A model generated the notes under the pieces. It ran no database searches. It saw only the letters and a program-made list of their open reading frames with translations, and was not told where the DNA came from. A stretch of 64,000 nucleotides of DNA from Eremophila alpestris peregrina (lineage: Eukaryota > Chordata > Aves > Passeriformes > Alaudidae), in the NCBI GenBank assembly GCA_009792885.1, contig WMCF01000015.1:11093403-11157402 (forward strand). Reading direction: 5' to 3'. Position 1 is the first letter of the stretch. Each line of letters opens with the position of its first letter. The position numbers and the translations under genes were made by a program. Of this stretch, positions 23,732 through 36,345 are shown in pieces.

Positions 23732-25689
23732 AAAATACACACGGATCATGCAATGTAAATATATACACAATAATAATATATATAATATGCTGTATGTGTT
23801 TGGGAGGGTAAATGTTGGAGAAGAAATGTTAACAGCATAAACACAAGAACAAATGGAGATTAGTAACAATTGCAGTTTTGAAAATAACATTCTAGTAGAA
23901 TGGGTAGTTGGTCCCATTTACATTGGGACATTTTAAAAATTCATCTATTAATCAGCAAGTGAAAGTATATTAGCATAATCATTGAAAATAATTAAGGAAC
24001 TGAAATCTCTTAAGTCTTATATCCTATATTTTAACTGTGACTTTCTCCACACTAATTTGTATTTTTCCCAGTCAATTCCTGTTTGCTTAAAAGCCTTATC
24101 TTTTTAGACAAAATGCTCTCTCAAAAAGAGATGTTCGTTGGTTGTGTTTATATGACAGAAAAAAAATAGTAAGAGTTTTACACTACTAATGTCAAATATG
24201 GTTAGATTTTTAATACATATGTATATATTTTAAAAGCTTTCCTATTTTTTTTCAATTTTGTTAACATCCCCGAAGTCAAAGAAAAGGAAAAAATGTTGAT
24301 TTCATTTATGCTGATGGCTATTAATTGCAGGGTACTATTATAGATAGGATGAAGAAAGCAAAGACATCTGATGGATGTAAAGAGAGATCATATTTCATAT
24401 AGTTTATAAAAATATTCCAGTTTAAAGAGATTATAAGGTGGATAAGACATGGAAAACTACTTCAATGACATGGGTATTTTGATAAAACACTTAAAGGTAA
24501 GATTTAAAGACAAGACAAAAGGCGTACTGAATTCTGCAAGGAAACAGAAGAGACTAAGAAAATTGGAACAACTAGGATTAAAGATGTAGGTAAAGGCTTA
24601 AATGCACGAATAATCTTGAATCCCTTGAGTTTCTACTACTGGAAAAAGTTGTAGTGACTTCACTGTTCCAACTCCTAAATGTTACTCTAGGAAGAGATAC
24701 CCAAAGACTGTGAAAAGAAATTTTTCTGAAGAACTTGGATCTAAATTCACTGTACTTCATACAGTATGTTTATCATCTTAAATTTTACCTAGACACATTC
24801 ACTGCAAGGCATCAGAACAAAGGTGTAATACACTCCCTCAGATTACTGAGAAAATGCATTAAACGTGGAAATAGTGACTAAAAACCCTACACAACTGTGA
24901 CATAGGAAATTATGCATTAGATTGCTCTACTTTTATGCCATATTTATATTCAAGAGTAACTGTAAATCCAGTCAATTAAGCCATAAAATACCCTGAAATA
25001 TCTGTTCCACAACAGGTCTGAAACTTGCAGAAAATGGTCTGGGTTAATTAGCTGCAACCTTTAAGACACCATTCCACCATGCTGAAGTTCATGGGTTTTG
25101 ACATAAGTGGAGTACTGAAATATCAAAACTGCTTCTGTCAAAGGTGATTGTGCTTAATGATGTATCTCAACTAGTGGTGCCTCTGCATCCTTGTCTCACT
25201 ATTTATCTGCCTCACTTCATCATTAATGCTGCTCTCTGTGCTTGTTTCCACAAGCAGTGCATTTCCGTATCCCGTGATTTGTTTAATGCACTAAGTTCCC
25301 CGGTTGTGTGGATTGCTTGCTCATTACAGAGCTGGCACTGCACTGAGGAGGCTAACTGAGACTCAGAGTTAAAAGTGGCTGCTCTGCACTCTTGGTATGC
25401 TCATTACACTATTGGTTTCTAACCTTCACCTCTTGCCTCCCCCTAAAAATCTGAAAAAATCATTTCAGTTATTAAACTTGTATTTCTCCCTACCAGTACT
25501 CGCAATTTTTGTTTTCTGTGTGCTGCTTTAGTCTCCTGTGTCCTCTCAACAAAATTTGAAACAATTCACTAGAATGTAATATCAGTACTCTAGCCTCTAA
25601 CATTAAGGGTAAAAATTCTGGAAATTTCTTTTCTTTCCTTAGATACTTTGTGCTCTTTCTTTTTTAAGTACTACTATTTGACATGAACC

Positions 25690-25703
25690 TAATAATAATA
25701 ATA

Positions 25704-25734
<31 letters not shown>
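25690..25734 (+). repeat. (TAA)n microsatellite
   Basis: About 15 TAA units with one TAG interruption near the middle. This is the longest microsatellite in the window. Confidence 0.95.
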
Positions 25735-25736
<2 letters not shown>

Positions 25737-28700
25737 ATATCATAATCTTTCCCGAAACCATTATTTGTATCAAATAGATATGAAACCATGATAAGGTAAA
25801 ATTTACTTTTACATATCCTGTAAACTATATTTGAGCTTAGTTACAGATGGATAGTATGAGTAGCTTGTTTCCATAAGTGTAATTTCACTGCTTGGGAAAC
25901 TTGTTATGAAGCTAATATATAGCTACTGTTTTTTCTTAAGTGTACTAATTCAGAAACTCTCCTTCTGGTCACCTGGATTAGACCATTAACATTTCAGAGA
26001 GCATTTCATTAACATTTACATAGTATCTCATCAGGCTGTTCTTTGACTTGATACAGAATGAGACCAAATCACCTCTGAGATTTCCCAAGGTGCTTCTTTC
26101 CTCTGAAGCTCGTGTGTCAAAAGCCCTTTGGAGCTTGCATGTTTTTCAGCTAGAATATGATCATTATGATGGGACTGCGATTCTGACAGAGCTTTGAAGG
26201 AAGTGTACCAAAAGACACAAAAGGCTCCCTATTTATCTTCCCATTGTAGAAGAATATAAAAAGAATAAGATAATTATGTATGTGGCAAAAAATCAAAACT
26301 GGTGGGTGAGCTAGATGACCTGAAAAACTTCAGAACCCATTTGTATCTTTCCCTCAGTGTTCTCTGAAAAAAAGTTCATTCCCTTCTATTCTGCATTAAG
26401 AAACTTGGCTAAAGTTGAGCATGATTTCCTCAAGCAAGAAGCAAATTGCCCTATCCCCAGAAACTTCAAATTCAGCTGCCCTGCATTCATCAGGGGATAG
26501 TAAACAGCCAGCCTTTCCCTTGCTGCTGTGATCTTTTCACAAAATGGCTGTTACTGCACCTTTGCAGTGAACTGTGAAGAAACAAACTGTACAGCTATTT
26601 TCTATATAATCCTGTTACCTAGAAATAAGTAAAGATAAATAGAATCACTTCAAGGTATACAGATCTTGGTTTGGTGGGGAGGGGAGCAAAGAAAGCTTTC
26701 AGTGTTTGCCTCTGTAATGTTATCCATGAATCTGTAGGTTAAATTTTCTTTCTTTCTTATAAAATATTTTTATTGTCAGTGTTTCTTTATTTTCTTAATT
26801 TTAATCCCCCCCCTTTTCCTAACTTGAAGGGTAAGGCCAGATTATACTGCAGTAGATTATATATTTATAGCTTAATATTTTGTATTTGGAGTTTTCAGGG
26901 GATACATTTTAGCTTCAAATTTTAATTGCATGCATTTATACTTAATTATGTATGCCATTTCTACTTTTTGTGGCTTCATTATTATAATTTTCATGGTCTT
27001 CTGTCTATTATTGCTTTGCAAAAGTTCAATGCAAAAGAGGAAATGGGTAAGTTAAGCGAGGTAAATAATGCAGAATGTTCCCTTATAGAGGAGAATTATT
27101 CCTTTATTTTATTTCTTTGAATTGCAGTTGGGCAAATGTGATTTTTAAGTTGGCTGTGTCCTTTTTCTAAAGCTCTTGAAAAAATTTAATCAGATACTGA
27201 TGGCTAGCTAAATCTTACTGAGGTATGAAACAATCTCCATCATTCTTTATCTTCCTAAAATCTTCCATTTTTCCCTTCTACGACTTTTTTTCTGTTTTCC
27301 TGAAAGAATAGAAGAACATAAACAAGAACTCTCCATTCTTACATTGTTATTTAAGATGCTGTGTTCTGAAACTTTGCAAGCCTAAAAATGCCAACATGGT
27401 GATCATCTACCACTGGAGTTTTACACTAAAACATCTCACCAGGCCAGTGGACTTTTCTCATCTGCCTCTGTGTGCATGTACATGCACTTAAAACAGGTGT
27501 TTTTGTGTTATAAATACATCTGTATCTCAAAATCTGCCCTTGCCATGCCAAATTGTCTCTGAGATGCCTGTGTATTCCAGTGTTTGACTGTGCAATTCAT
27601 TATCTCCTTCCGTGTTGGTTTCAGTGCATTAACATAAAGCATGTCTGTGTGAAGATGTATTCCAAATGAAAGAAACAGCTTTAGAAAAGTACTGTAGGTT
27701 GTGATACCAAACAGTGCTATGAAATAATATACTGTGTATTTGTGTGTTGCTAGAAAAAGGTCTGAATGTATTGTATGGATAGTAAAAAAAGAGGGAAGGG
27801 CTGTTTCTTAGTGATCTAGTGCTCAGGCACATGATCTACAGAGACTTTATAGTTAAGTCTTAATTCAGGGGGGAAAGCTGAGGGAAAACCTACCAGAAAG
27901 GGATAATAATTATTCCAAATAATTGTGTTGGAAATTCTGAGGTGCTAAGAAAATAATCTGTCATTTTTGACTGAGACTGGTAATTTTAATTTAGGATGGC
28001 TAATCCTAAACTATGGATCAGTCATAGACATGTAAAAAACTGTTTTGGGAATGGATGTGAATACATGGTCTGGTCTGTAGATTGAAATGCCTGGGTGTTT
28101 AATTAATGAAACAAGTGGTTAAATATGGCACATAGAAGGAAATTCAGGAGCCAGGAAGAAAACTGCAGGGATAAAAGGAAAAGGTGTTATCTCTTCTGAT
28201 AGGCATGACTAGCACAGTAGTACATTTTGTACTTTGTTTTTGCATATAAATACATTTTTAGCTTGTTCTGATAGAAGTTCTCATAGTTTTAATGTCTCCT
28301 TGTTTTTTTAAATTCATTCAGACTTCTAATGTGAATATAGCAACCATTTCCAAATGAAACCAGTTTTTTTTTCCTTTTTTTTAATATGTAACTCAAGTTG
28401 TAGTATTTATAAAGACTTAGAATATCACTGTCTGTCTGTTCTACAATTGAAAATGTTGACTGCATTGACTGTAAGGCTTCAGGAAAGCTTTCACTGGGAC
28501 GCTGCAGTCCAAGCCTGTTCTTGTTTGATATCAGTTCAACTTCCCAGAAAATGAGTTTTAACTAAGAGTTGATGATTTTAGAGGTATGAGTAAATTTAGA
28601 GTTGTATCTCTTACCTCTATTTGTTACCACTGTGGAATTTCTGTTAATGAATGTCAGAAATATGTTTACTGTAAAAAGCTGGTTCACAGATGTAATTTAA

Positions 28701-28972
28701 CTGTTAACACATGATCTAGCACATCCTCTCATTGATACTACAATAAGAATTACATGAAGTTTCATGTTCTGCATGATGAATGAGCTGCAGGGGAATTTTT
28801 CAACAAATCCATGTATACCTTATTAGTGCTCTTGCTGTGCTCCTTGCTTTTGTTACCTTGATTTTGAGTAAAATAGCATATGGTTATATTACTCAGGAGA
28901 AATAATAAAATCACTTTTTCACATGGCAGATAGCTTTCCTTCCTTTCAGTGCATTTAAGAGTCATAAAATTT
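25735..28972. other. Intron segment, no gene recognised
   Basis: No exon or clear repeat is visible. The phrase gagctagatgacctgaaaaac at about 26308-26328 faintly resembles a decayed CR1 3' end but is too short to call. Confidence 0.5.
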
Positions 28973-29035
28973 AATGGATATTTAAGAGTTTATTTAATCT
29001 ATTTAATAGATTAAATAAACTTTTCAATATCCATT
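28973..29035. repeat. Long near-perfect inverted repeat (hairpin, 28-base arms)
   Basis: The left arm (28973-29000) and right arm (29008-29035) are reverse complements at 26 of 28 positions, around a 7-base centre. The inner 12 pairs are perfect, and one of the two mismatches would be a G-U pair in plus-strand RNA. It is far longer than background palindromes in this AT-rich DNA. A local inverted duplication or an RNA hairpin are both possible. Confidence 0.85.
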
Positions 29036-32000
29036 TCCCTTTCAAGGATGGGGAGTTCAAGGATACAGATGCCATTCTCAGTGGAGCTTTCTATGAAAAT
29101 AATTAGACAAACACATCCACACTAGACAAAAAGAGCAGCATCTTTTTTTCTTTATTGCATATTTGTTTCATGTTTTGCTTCTTTATGTATATTCAGGAAA
29201 AAAAATTACTGAATTGAGTGTCTTACTGCAGAGGAAGACAGACAGCTCTGATCAAGGCAATAAGAGGGTTATGTGGACTTCTGAAGTACCTTTATCATTC
29301 CATGTTTTCCTTGGTATTTTGTTGTCTGCAGACGTAACAACATTTTTTCTGACTGTTCTTGTAGCTCAGGATTTTCAGATATCTAAAAGGGAAAAGTCAA
29401 TTTATTTCTTGTAGTTCAGTGTCTAAAACTGGACAAAAACCTGAAGCTGATGAACAGGAGAGCTAAGGCATGGTTCATGTTTTTTAGAAGATGATGTTCC
29501 TGTTTATACATCCTAGAAACAGCCTGATATTTTTACTTGTTTTGAGCAATTCTGTGACACTTCTCTCCTTTTTATTATTATTATTAGAATCATGAACATT
29601 CTATCAGTTTTCTTAAATCTCTTCTAAAAAATTATCAAGTGTAGCTGCACTTTGCTTTGAGGCTACTTTAACTAATGCCCTGGGTCTGATTTTATCTGAA
29701 TTGGGGTTTGGGGGAGTTTCTTATAAAAAATCAGAGTCAGCTGTGCATTAGTGCTCTGTCACATGCATTAATTATATTCAATTCATTATATTTATATTCA
29801 AAATGCAAATTTAGTGAATACTGAAGTAAAAGAAGTCATTAAACAATTTGGCTTTGGTGGTCTCATCCACTCAAAGCTTTTCTTCCCTTTTGAGTAATGA
29901 ACCAAGTCTTTATTCGGTCTCCTCCTTATCATTATGGAGTAATTTTTTTTCTTTCTTTGCCAGTTGTATCTCATTCTGAGTACTGTTGTTATTATTTTGT
30001 CCTTAAGCAATTGTCTGTATTCATCCTTACTAATTCTCTCCAAAGACTGTGGTTTCTGCTTTTCTTTTCTGAATTTCAAGTCATACAAGTCTTTGTGAAT
30101 TAATCAAGTTGATTTCTTACTACTTTTTCTGTACTTTCTCTGCATTGAGATAATGGGATTTCATTACTTTTATATTGCATTGTTAAAATACACCAATATT
30201 TTTGAGTCTACTCTTTCCTAGTATTTCTTGCTGTGGGAACTTTGTGCAAAAATAATGTGGACAGTGTTTACAATAAAGCTAATAAAACCTGTATTTATTT
30301 CTCCTGTTTTAAAGCATTTATTTTGAGGATATAAACTATTTCTAGCACTACTCTAAATTGGAATGGTGGTGTTCCAACCTATTCATATTACTAAGCAGCA
30401 TTTATTACTAAGTAATAAATTCCCTCTTGAAAACTGAGCCAAGTGCTATATCCAATGACTTCAAAATTTCTTTGTTCAAAAGAAAAATATGTTCTTCTGG
30501 AGAAAAACAGTTTTTATTTAATTTCTTAGTTGCAATCAAAAAACTAGAATAGATGGGTTGTCTGACACAGTTCAGATTTTTGGAGTACTTCAAAATCCAT
30601 TTTCTGGTATGATTTCTGCTTGATAAATTTTCTCATTTCCATGTCAAATAGCTAAGGCAGGTAGCTGTTCATACCAATGTGTTTGGCCTTCAGCTAGACT
30701 AGAACTGAAGGTAGATAGTACACTTAAATTTTTTTTTAATATATCAAATGGGAAAAGTGGCAAAAAAATTGTGGTTTTGGTGGCATTTGAGAAATGAAGA
30801 ACATTTCAGATGATTTGAGTCTGAAGCCATTTCAGTTAATGATTAATGTGAACAACAATACGAAGCTCTCCTTGATTTTGACATATTATAAGGCTCTCTT
30901 TGTCATATAAAATTTAACTTCTTTCCTGAATATAGTGAAGAGTTTCCCTATCCATATGTTTTTTCTACCTTTCTATACTTATTGTCCTGTGGATTCTAGA
31001 ATATGTGCAGTCCATTGACAGAAGGAGGTTGTTTGCCAGTTCCTGAGCTGTGTGTAATCCTCTAATGCTAAAGAATAAATACGGTGGTGTCAAATTGGTC
31101 TCACTATTAGTACAAAGTGCTGTTATACAATAACTACACAATATTTTCATTAGAGATGAAGATGTAATATTCTTCATTGAAGTTACCTTATGAGGGTTTG
31201 AGCAGTTAACCATCTTCACACTAATCCTAACCCTAATGCTGACCAGCAGTGACATTGTGGTCTTCATCTTCACTGGGTGGAAGATGATACTAGCATTCAG
31301 GGGAACGTCTGTAGATTGTATCTATAAGTTTGTCAGATAAATATTTCAGATATTTAAAAGAATATAAAAGCAGTTCTGAGAACAATTTCTGCCATGGAAT
31401 TAAGTGGCTATGTTGCCAAAGAGATTATATAGATGCATTGTGGATGCCACATTTGTGATGTATGGTTCACAATCAGTTACAAAGCGAAAGAATCCTCTTT
31501 GAGGATTGTGATGCCAACATGTAATTGGGAAGAAAAGCAGCCAGATGACAAACTAAATAGACCTAATGTCACATCCATCAAATTAGAATTGCTTTCTACT
31601 TGCTGAAAGCTAATAGTGGGGAAAACCCTGTACAAGGTTCTTTTTAGCAGCAGCCTGGGTTGGGAGATATTGGATACAACCTGAATTTGAGAAGATTAAT
31701 ATAAACTTAACTAGACAGAGAAGAAAATGTTAAATACAATAAAGCTTGTTTGTTCATTGGGGAGATTTTTATATTTGAACAAAAGAAGTTTTCTTTTTTA
31801 TTTTAGGAAGGTTAAAAATGAATTTTCAAATAACTCTGTTATCTTTTGTTTTCCTTTTGGTTGACTCAGCATCATTTATAGACATTTTTTCGTGTCTTTG
31901 TACTTTTTCCATTATAATATGTAAATATTATGTTTGAATCCTTGTAATGCACTTGATAAATCTTTTTTTCTTAGAATAAATTAGTTAAAAGGTGAACTGC

Positions 32001-34734
32001 CTTTTTGCAACTGAGTTTAGACTGACAGGTGGGATTTTGCAAAGTCACTGTTTTGAAGTATTGGTGTGGATTATTAACAGAACTCGTATTGGCATTAACA
32101 GTTTTACTAAAGCCTGTTGAGCCAAGAAATCTGGATGAAATGTATATTCATGCATAATATCTGCATGTGTATAAAATGTCTATAGACATCATCCTTTTTA
32201 TATGTATTTAATAATTATTTATTGGTTAGACTCAGGCATTAATTTTTAGTAGTACCAAAATTAGGGCTTTCAAGAGTGTCAGTAATGAAAAATATTCTCT
32301 GTAATAGTTGTTGTTCAATGTAGATATGGGTTCTGCTGCTTCTATTTTTTCGACTTAAGGGAAACAGGTTGGTTTTTGGTTTCTAAAAACAGTACATTAA
32401 AAAATTGTAACGTTTTTCACTTTTCTACCTAAATCATTCACTAGAATTCCTAGGAGGTCAGTTATGTCTGAAATTCATTGACTTTAAGTTGACTTGGGTA
32501 AAATAATGTGTTTAATAGAAAACTGTTTTACGAAGGATCTCTACCATCAAACAGTATTTCAGATAACAGTTGTTATCCTCTTTTTTGTTACATGCTGAAG
32601 TGTTAAAGAAGGAAATGAAGCTTTTTAATGAAATGTTAAACCAAAATATCTAGAAAGTAGTTGTGTATTATGAAAACAATCCTATTACTAATTAATATTT
32701 ACTATCGTTCATGTTTGTGATTCAAATTTTTCTTAAGCTCATTTCTGTGCATATTTACAGTGCTAGTTCATTTTCAAGTAATAATCATATTTTAAGCTCT
32801 GAATATCAGTTTCTTCTTGTGACAGTTCTACTGGAAGAGAAGGCCAATTTGCAAAGTCTAATTACAGTGAAATTCCAGTTCCCTTAGCCTTGTTATTGGC
32901 AGGAATTTTGGCCATAGTGGAATTATGCTAGTGGTAAAATTGTATCAAAAAGCCTACAAACCCAAAAACTTTCATATTTGGGTTTCAGGTTTTTTAAGGT
33001 AAAATCCTATATTAGGCATTGCCAGATTATTTTTTAGCCAGTGCAGAAACAATCTGAATTATTACAGTGTGGAGTTCTAGCTATTTACTATAAGAATGTA
33101 AATAACGTCGCACAAAGCCCTATTTATAATGCCTAATGAAAGCTGTTACACTGCAATCAGAGTGATGCAGAGCAACAGGGCAATTCATTAGGAGAAAAGC
33201 AGTTAAACAGCTAAAGCATGCCAGTTTGGACCTTTGCCTTTCAACTTCAAAACATATACTGTGCTCTTGGTTTGGAACGCGAAATAATTATTTCTAAGGC
33301 AAAGTAGATAAGGAAAAGTAAGGTTATTCCTGCTTGCTGATTCTTGCTAACTCACAAAAATGCAAAGAGGAGGTGGCATTTTTGGCTTTGTTATGAACAG
33401 ATAAATATGCTTGCCATGTTATGCTCGTTAAACAAACTGTACTTGTGATTTGTTGCAATGGGATGTTGATTCAGCACAGCATATAAGCACATACATAAGT
33501 CCCTCCTGACTTCAAGCACCTCTATTTAAATTCAGTTTTCAATTAAACTAGATCAGAGAGTCAGTAAAGTAAATCAGGCAATCTGGACTTAAATTGTGTG
33601 CTTCCAAATTACAGCTTCTGTAATATTAACAATGTGTATCTCAAAAGGCACTGCTGACATTTGTGACCGATTTTTCTTTCCATTTCCTGTCTTTAAGACA
33701 CCATTACAAGAAACAGAAATTATAAAAGCTGTATTTGATTTCAATTTCTCTTTTATATAAGCAAGATATATAGGAAAAAGCAATTGTCACAAGTGCTAAA
33801 TGATAAATTTATACTTTTTAAGACAGGCTTCATCTAATATTTTATTTTTGAAATAGTGTGAACCTAAAATTTAGACAGATATGAGTATTTAAAAACCACC
33901 CTGCTATAATTATTTTAGAAATAGCATTTTATACGAAGTAATTTTACCAAATGCTGTTGACAAAAGCATGTGTCCTTATCTTTAAGCATTAGCAATATTA
34001 CATGTTGAAATCTTATTGAGGCTTTAATTGTATTTGCCCATATAATCACCATTTCCTGTATGGTTTCACTGAATAGCAGTTCAGGAAGTTAATTTATTAA
34101 AAGGTGAAACATTCAGGGAGTAAAACTATAGTTTGCTGGTACAGGAGAAGGAATTTTTAAAAAGCATCAAATTACTTGACAGCCATATTTCCATCTCTTA
34201 TTCTTCAGACAAAGCAGGATCTTACAATTACATGATGCAGTTCAAGAAAAGGCCCCTTTCAGTTGACAAGTTAGCTGAAAATTCAAAACTCATTTGCAAC
34301 TACAGTTGTTTATAATCTTGTTCTATTTCTGTGATATACAAGTAGGTATATTTATGAAATATGTGTCAAACTCCTCTCCAATTATCAAGGCTGTTTTTGT
34401 TAAATATGCTCAAATTCATATGCTCCAGATGAATTTTATGTATAACATAAAGTTGCTCAAAGTAACTTTAATTTTCACAACTTGTAAGAACCTCAGGTTT
34501 GTTACAGTTAAGACACTTTACCAGTAAGAAGTTCCCTGCTAGTGTATGGTAAGGTAGAGTTTCTGTAAATCTGGTTCTACAGATCACATGCATGTCAGCC
34601 TATGAAGATCAGAGGTGCTTATGCTCTCACAGGAGCAACGTTTTCTATTAAGTTGTTCTCACATTTGTAATTAAGTAAGAAATTCAGACTTCCAGAATCA
34701 TGCTGAAAGTTGTGAAGCATTAAATGAACAGCTA
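29036..34734. other. Intron segment, no gene recognised
   Basis: AT-rich sequence. It contains a 10-base-arm palindrome at 30400-30420. The stretch at about 32860-33290 has homeodomain-like sites (CTAATTAC, CAATTCATTAG) and reads like a conserved non-coding element, but conservation cannot be tested here. Open frames at 29798-30088 (minus) and 30965-31273 (minus) have no recognisable domain. Confidence 0.5.
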
Positions 34735-35165
34735 ATCATAGAATCATAGGATGGGTTTGAAGGGACCTTCAAGATCATCAGGTCCCAGTGCCTCTGCCAT
34801 GGGCATGGATGCCACTCACCAGGATGAGGTTGGTCAGGGCCCCATCCAACCTGGCCTTGAACATTTCAGGGATATACATGCACAGTCTCTCAGGACAACC
34901 TGTTCATTCTTCACCACGCTCTGAGTAAAGAATTTCTTCCCAACATCTAATCTAAATCTGCTGTCTTTCAGTTTAAAGCCATTGCCCCTTGCCCTGTCAC
35001 TATGTACTTGCATAAAAAGTCCCTCTCCTCATCTTTACAAGCCCCCTTTAGGTACTGGAATGCTGCTTAAGATGTCCCCTAAGCTTTCTCTTCCTCAGAT
35101 TTAACAACCCCAGCTCTCTCAGCCTGTCTTTGTAGGAGAGATGCTCCAGCCCTCTCTTTGGGTTT
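34735..35165 (-). mobile_element. CR1 LINE fragment, 430 bases (minus orientation)
   Basis: The left edge is the reverse-complemented CR1 tail (CATAGAATCATAGGATGGG), followed by GGGACCTTCAAGATCATCAGG, CCCATCCAACCTGGCCTTGA, and then the ORF2 C-terminal region (minus-strand reading of the form RLEHLSYKDRLRELGLLNL). It is truncated at its 5' end and carries no intact frame. The preserved tail suggests a younger insertion than the 11-kb copy. Confidence 0.95.
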
Positions 35166-36280
35166 GATACATTTACTGATTTTCTGTCAATTTTCCAAAA
35201 TATAAAACTAGTTTTTATAATAAGTTGTGAGTTTTTTGTTCTAGTATGGTTTTAAAGTAAAGTTTTAGATGTTTGAAAATTTGAAATCAACACTGTGCAA
35301 AGCAGTGATACAGACCAGAACTGAAAGTGTAGACTTGAACATGAGCAACTTCTGTGTATAGTGACAGTATTTGAAGTAAGCTGGGGTGCTAAATTAGGTT
35401 ACTTCTTTGGCTGTGTTTCAGAAGTAACTACAAGTTTGGATAAAAGTATTCTTAACAGCATTTAGAAGATATCAATAGCACTAATTATTTGAATAAACAT
35501 TTTTTTCCTAAGCAATTGCATTAGCTATTAAGAAAATAATCTTAGAAAATGACAGGTATGCAGCAGATTTTCCTTGTTTTTAGCCCTAGTCAAGCAAATT
35601 ATCAATTTTCTGTAGAAAACCTTTGTATAATATTTTCTTAAATTTGGTAGGGGAGTAAATAACATTTGGACCTACAATCAACATGGTTCTAAACAATCAG
35701 TGATAGATTGCTTATAAGTGATGATCACACCTGGCACATTTCCAAGCAACTCCAGAAGTAACTTCTTATGACTCTGTAATCTTTTAAAAATTGTCATCTT
35801 TACATCCCAAGCTTTCATTTATATTGTAGAATCGATTAAATTTATTCAGTAGCACCTAAATTTAATAGGTTTTCTTCAACTGAGTCAGTAAGAATGCTAG
35901 AATTTAATTCCTGAGCATTTTTTTCTTTTGAAAATGGCAATAGAAAAACTTCACATTCAAAAAAATAAATAGATCATATAGGGAAAAAAACCCCCAAGAG
36001 ATTTTGCTCTGTGAGTTTTATTGTTCATGAAGCTTGGTTACTATACATTTGTATTCATTAGTTGATAGGGTATTTAGGCTTTACTTTACTTACATTCTGC
36101 ATAGGCTAATCATGCTGTCCTACATGGAATGGATGGACATTTTTGGTGTTATCTTTGACTACCTAATTCAGCTGATGTGATTAAATGTCACCAAGGTTAA
36201 ATTATGGAGTTTGAATCTTTAACAGTCTATTCTTTGAAAAATTTTATGATCCAGCTTAACAACTGTATCTCACTTTGAAG
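35166..36280. other. Intron segment between CR1 copies
   Basis: AT-rich sequence with short A, C and T runs. I see no gene or repeat. Confidence 0.5.
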
Positions 36281-36345
36281 CTGGGTTTGAACCAGATGAC
36301 CTCTATAGAGGTCTTTGCCAACCTAAGCTCTTTTATTGTCTGAGA
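36281..36345 (+). mobile_element. CR1 LINE 3' end remnant (plus orientation)
   Basis: The sequence TTTGAACCAGATGACCTCTA, then GAGGTCTTTGCCAACCTAAG, resembles the last 60 bases of a CR1 element. The body upstream and the octamer tail are decayed. Confidence 0.65.

Larger units (their letters stand above)
18153..25689. other. Intron segment, no gene recognised
   Basis: This is AT-rich unique-looking sequence. It contains a G-rich and T-rich patch (18675-18782) with a G-quadruplex motif, an AAC/AAAC-rich tract (20485-20545), a T-run at 22796-22808 and a short TG repeat (23715-23731). No open frame in it shows a recognisable domain. Confidence 0.5.

Noticed and set aside
29798..30088. Lys/Arg-rich 96-codon minus-strand frame
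   Set aside because: Starts at TTG, no recognisable domain, and AT-rich coding of Lys is expected from composition.
31224..31240. Telomere-like CTAATCCTAACCCTAAT
   Set aside because: Only about two degenerate units, so no interstitial telomere array.
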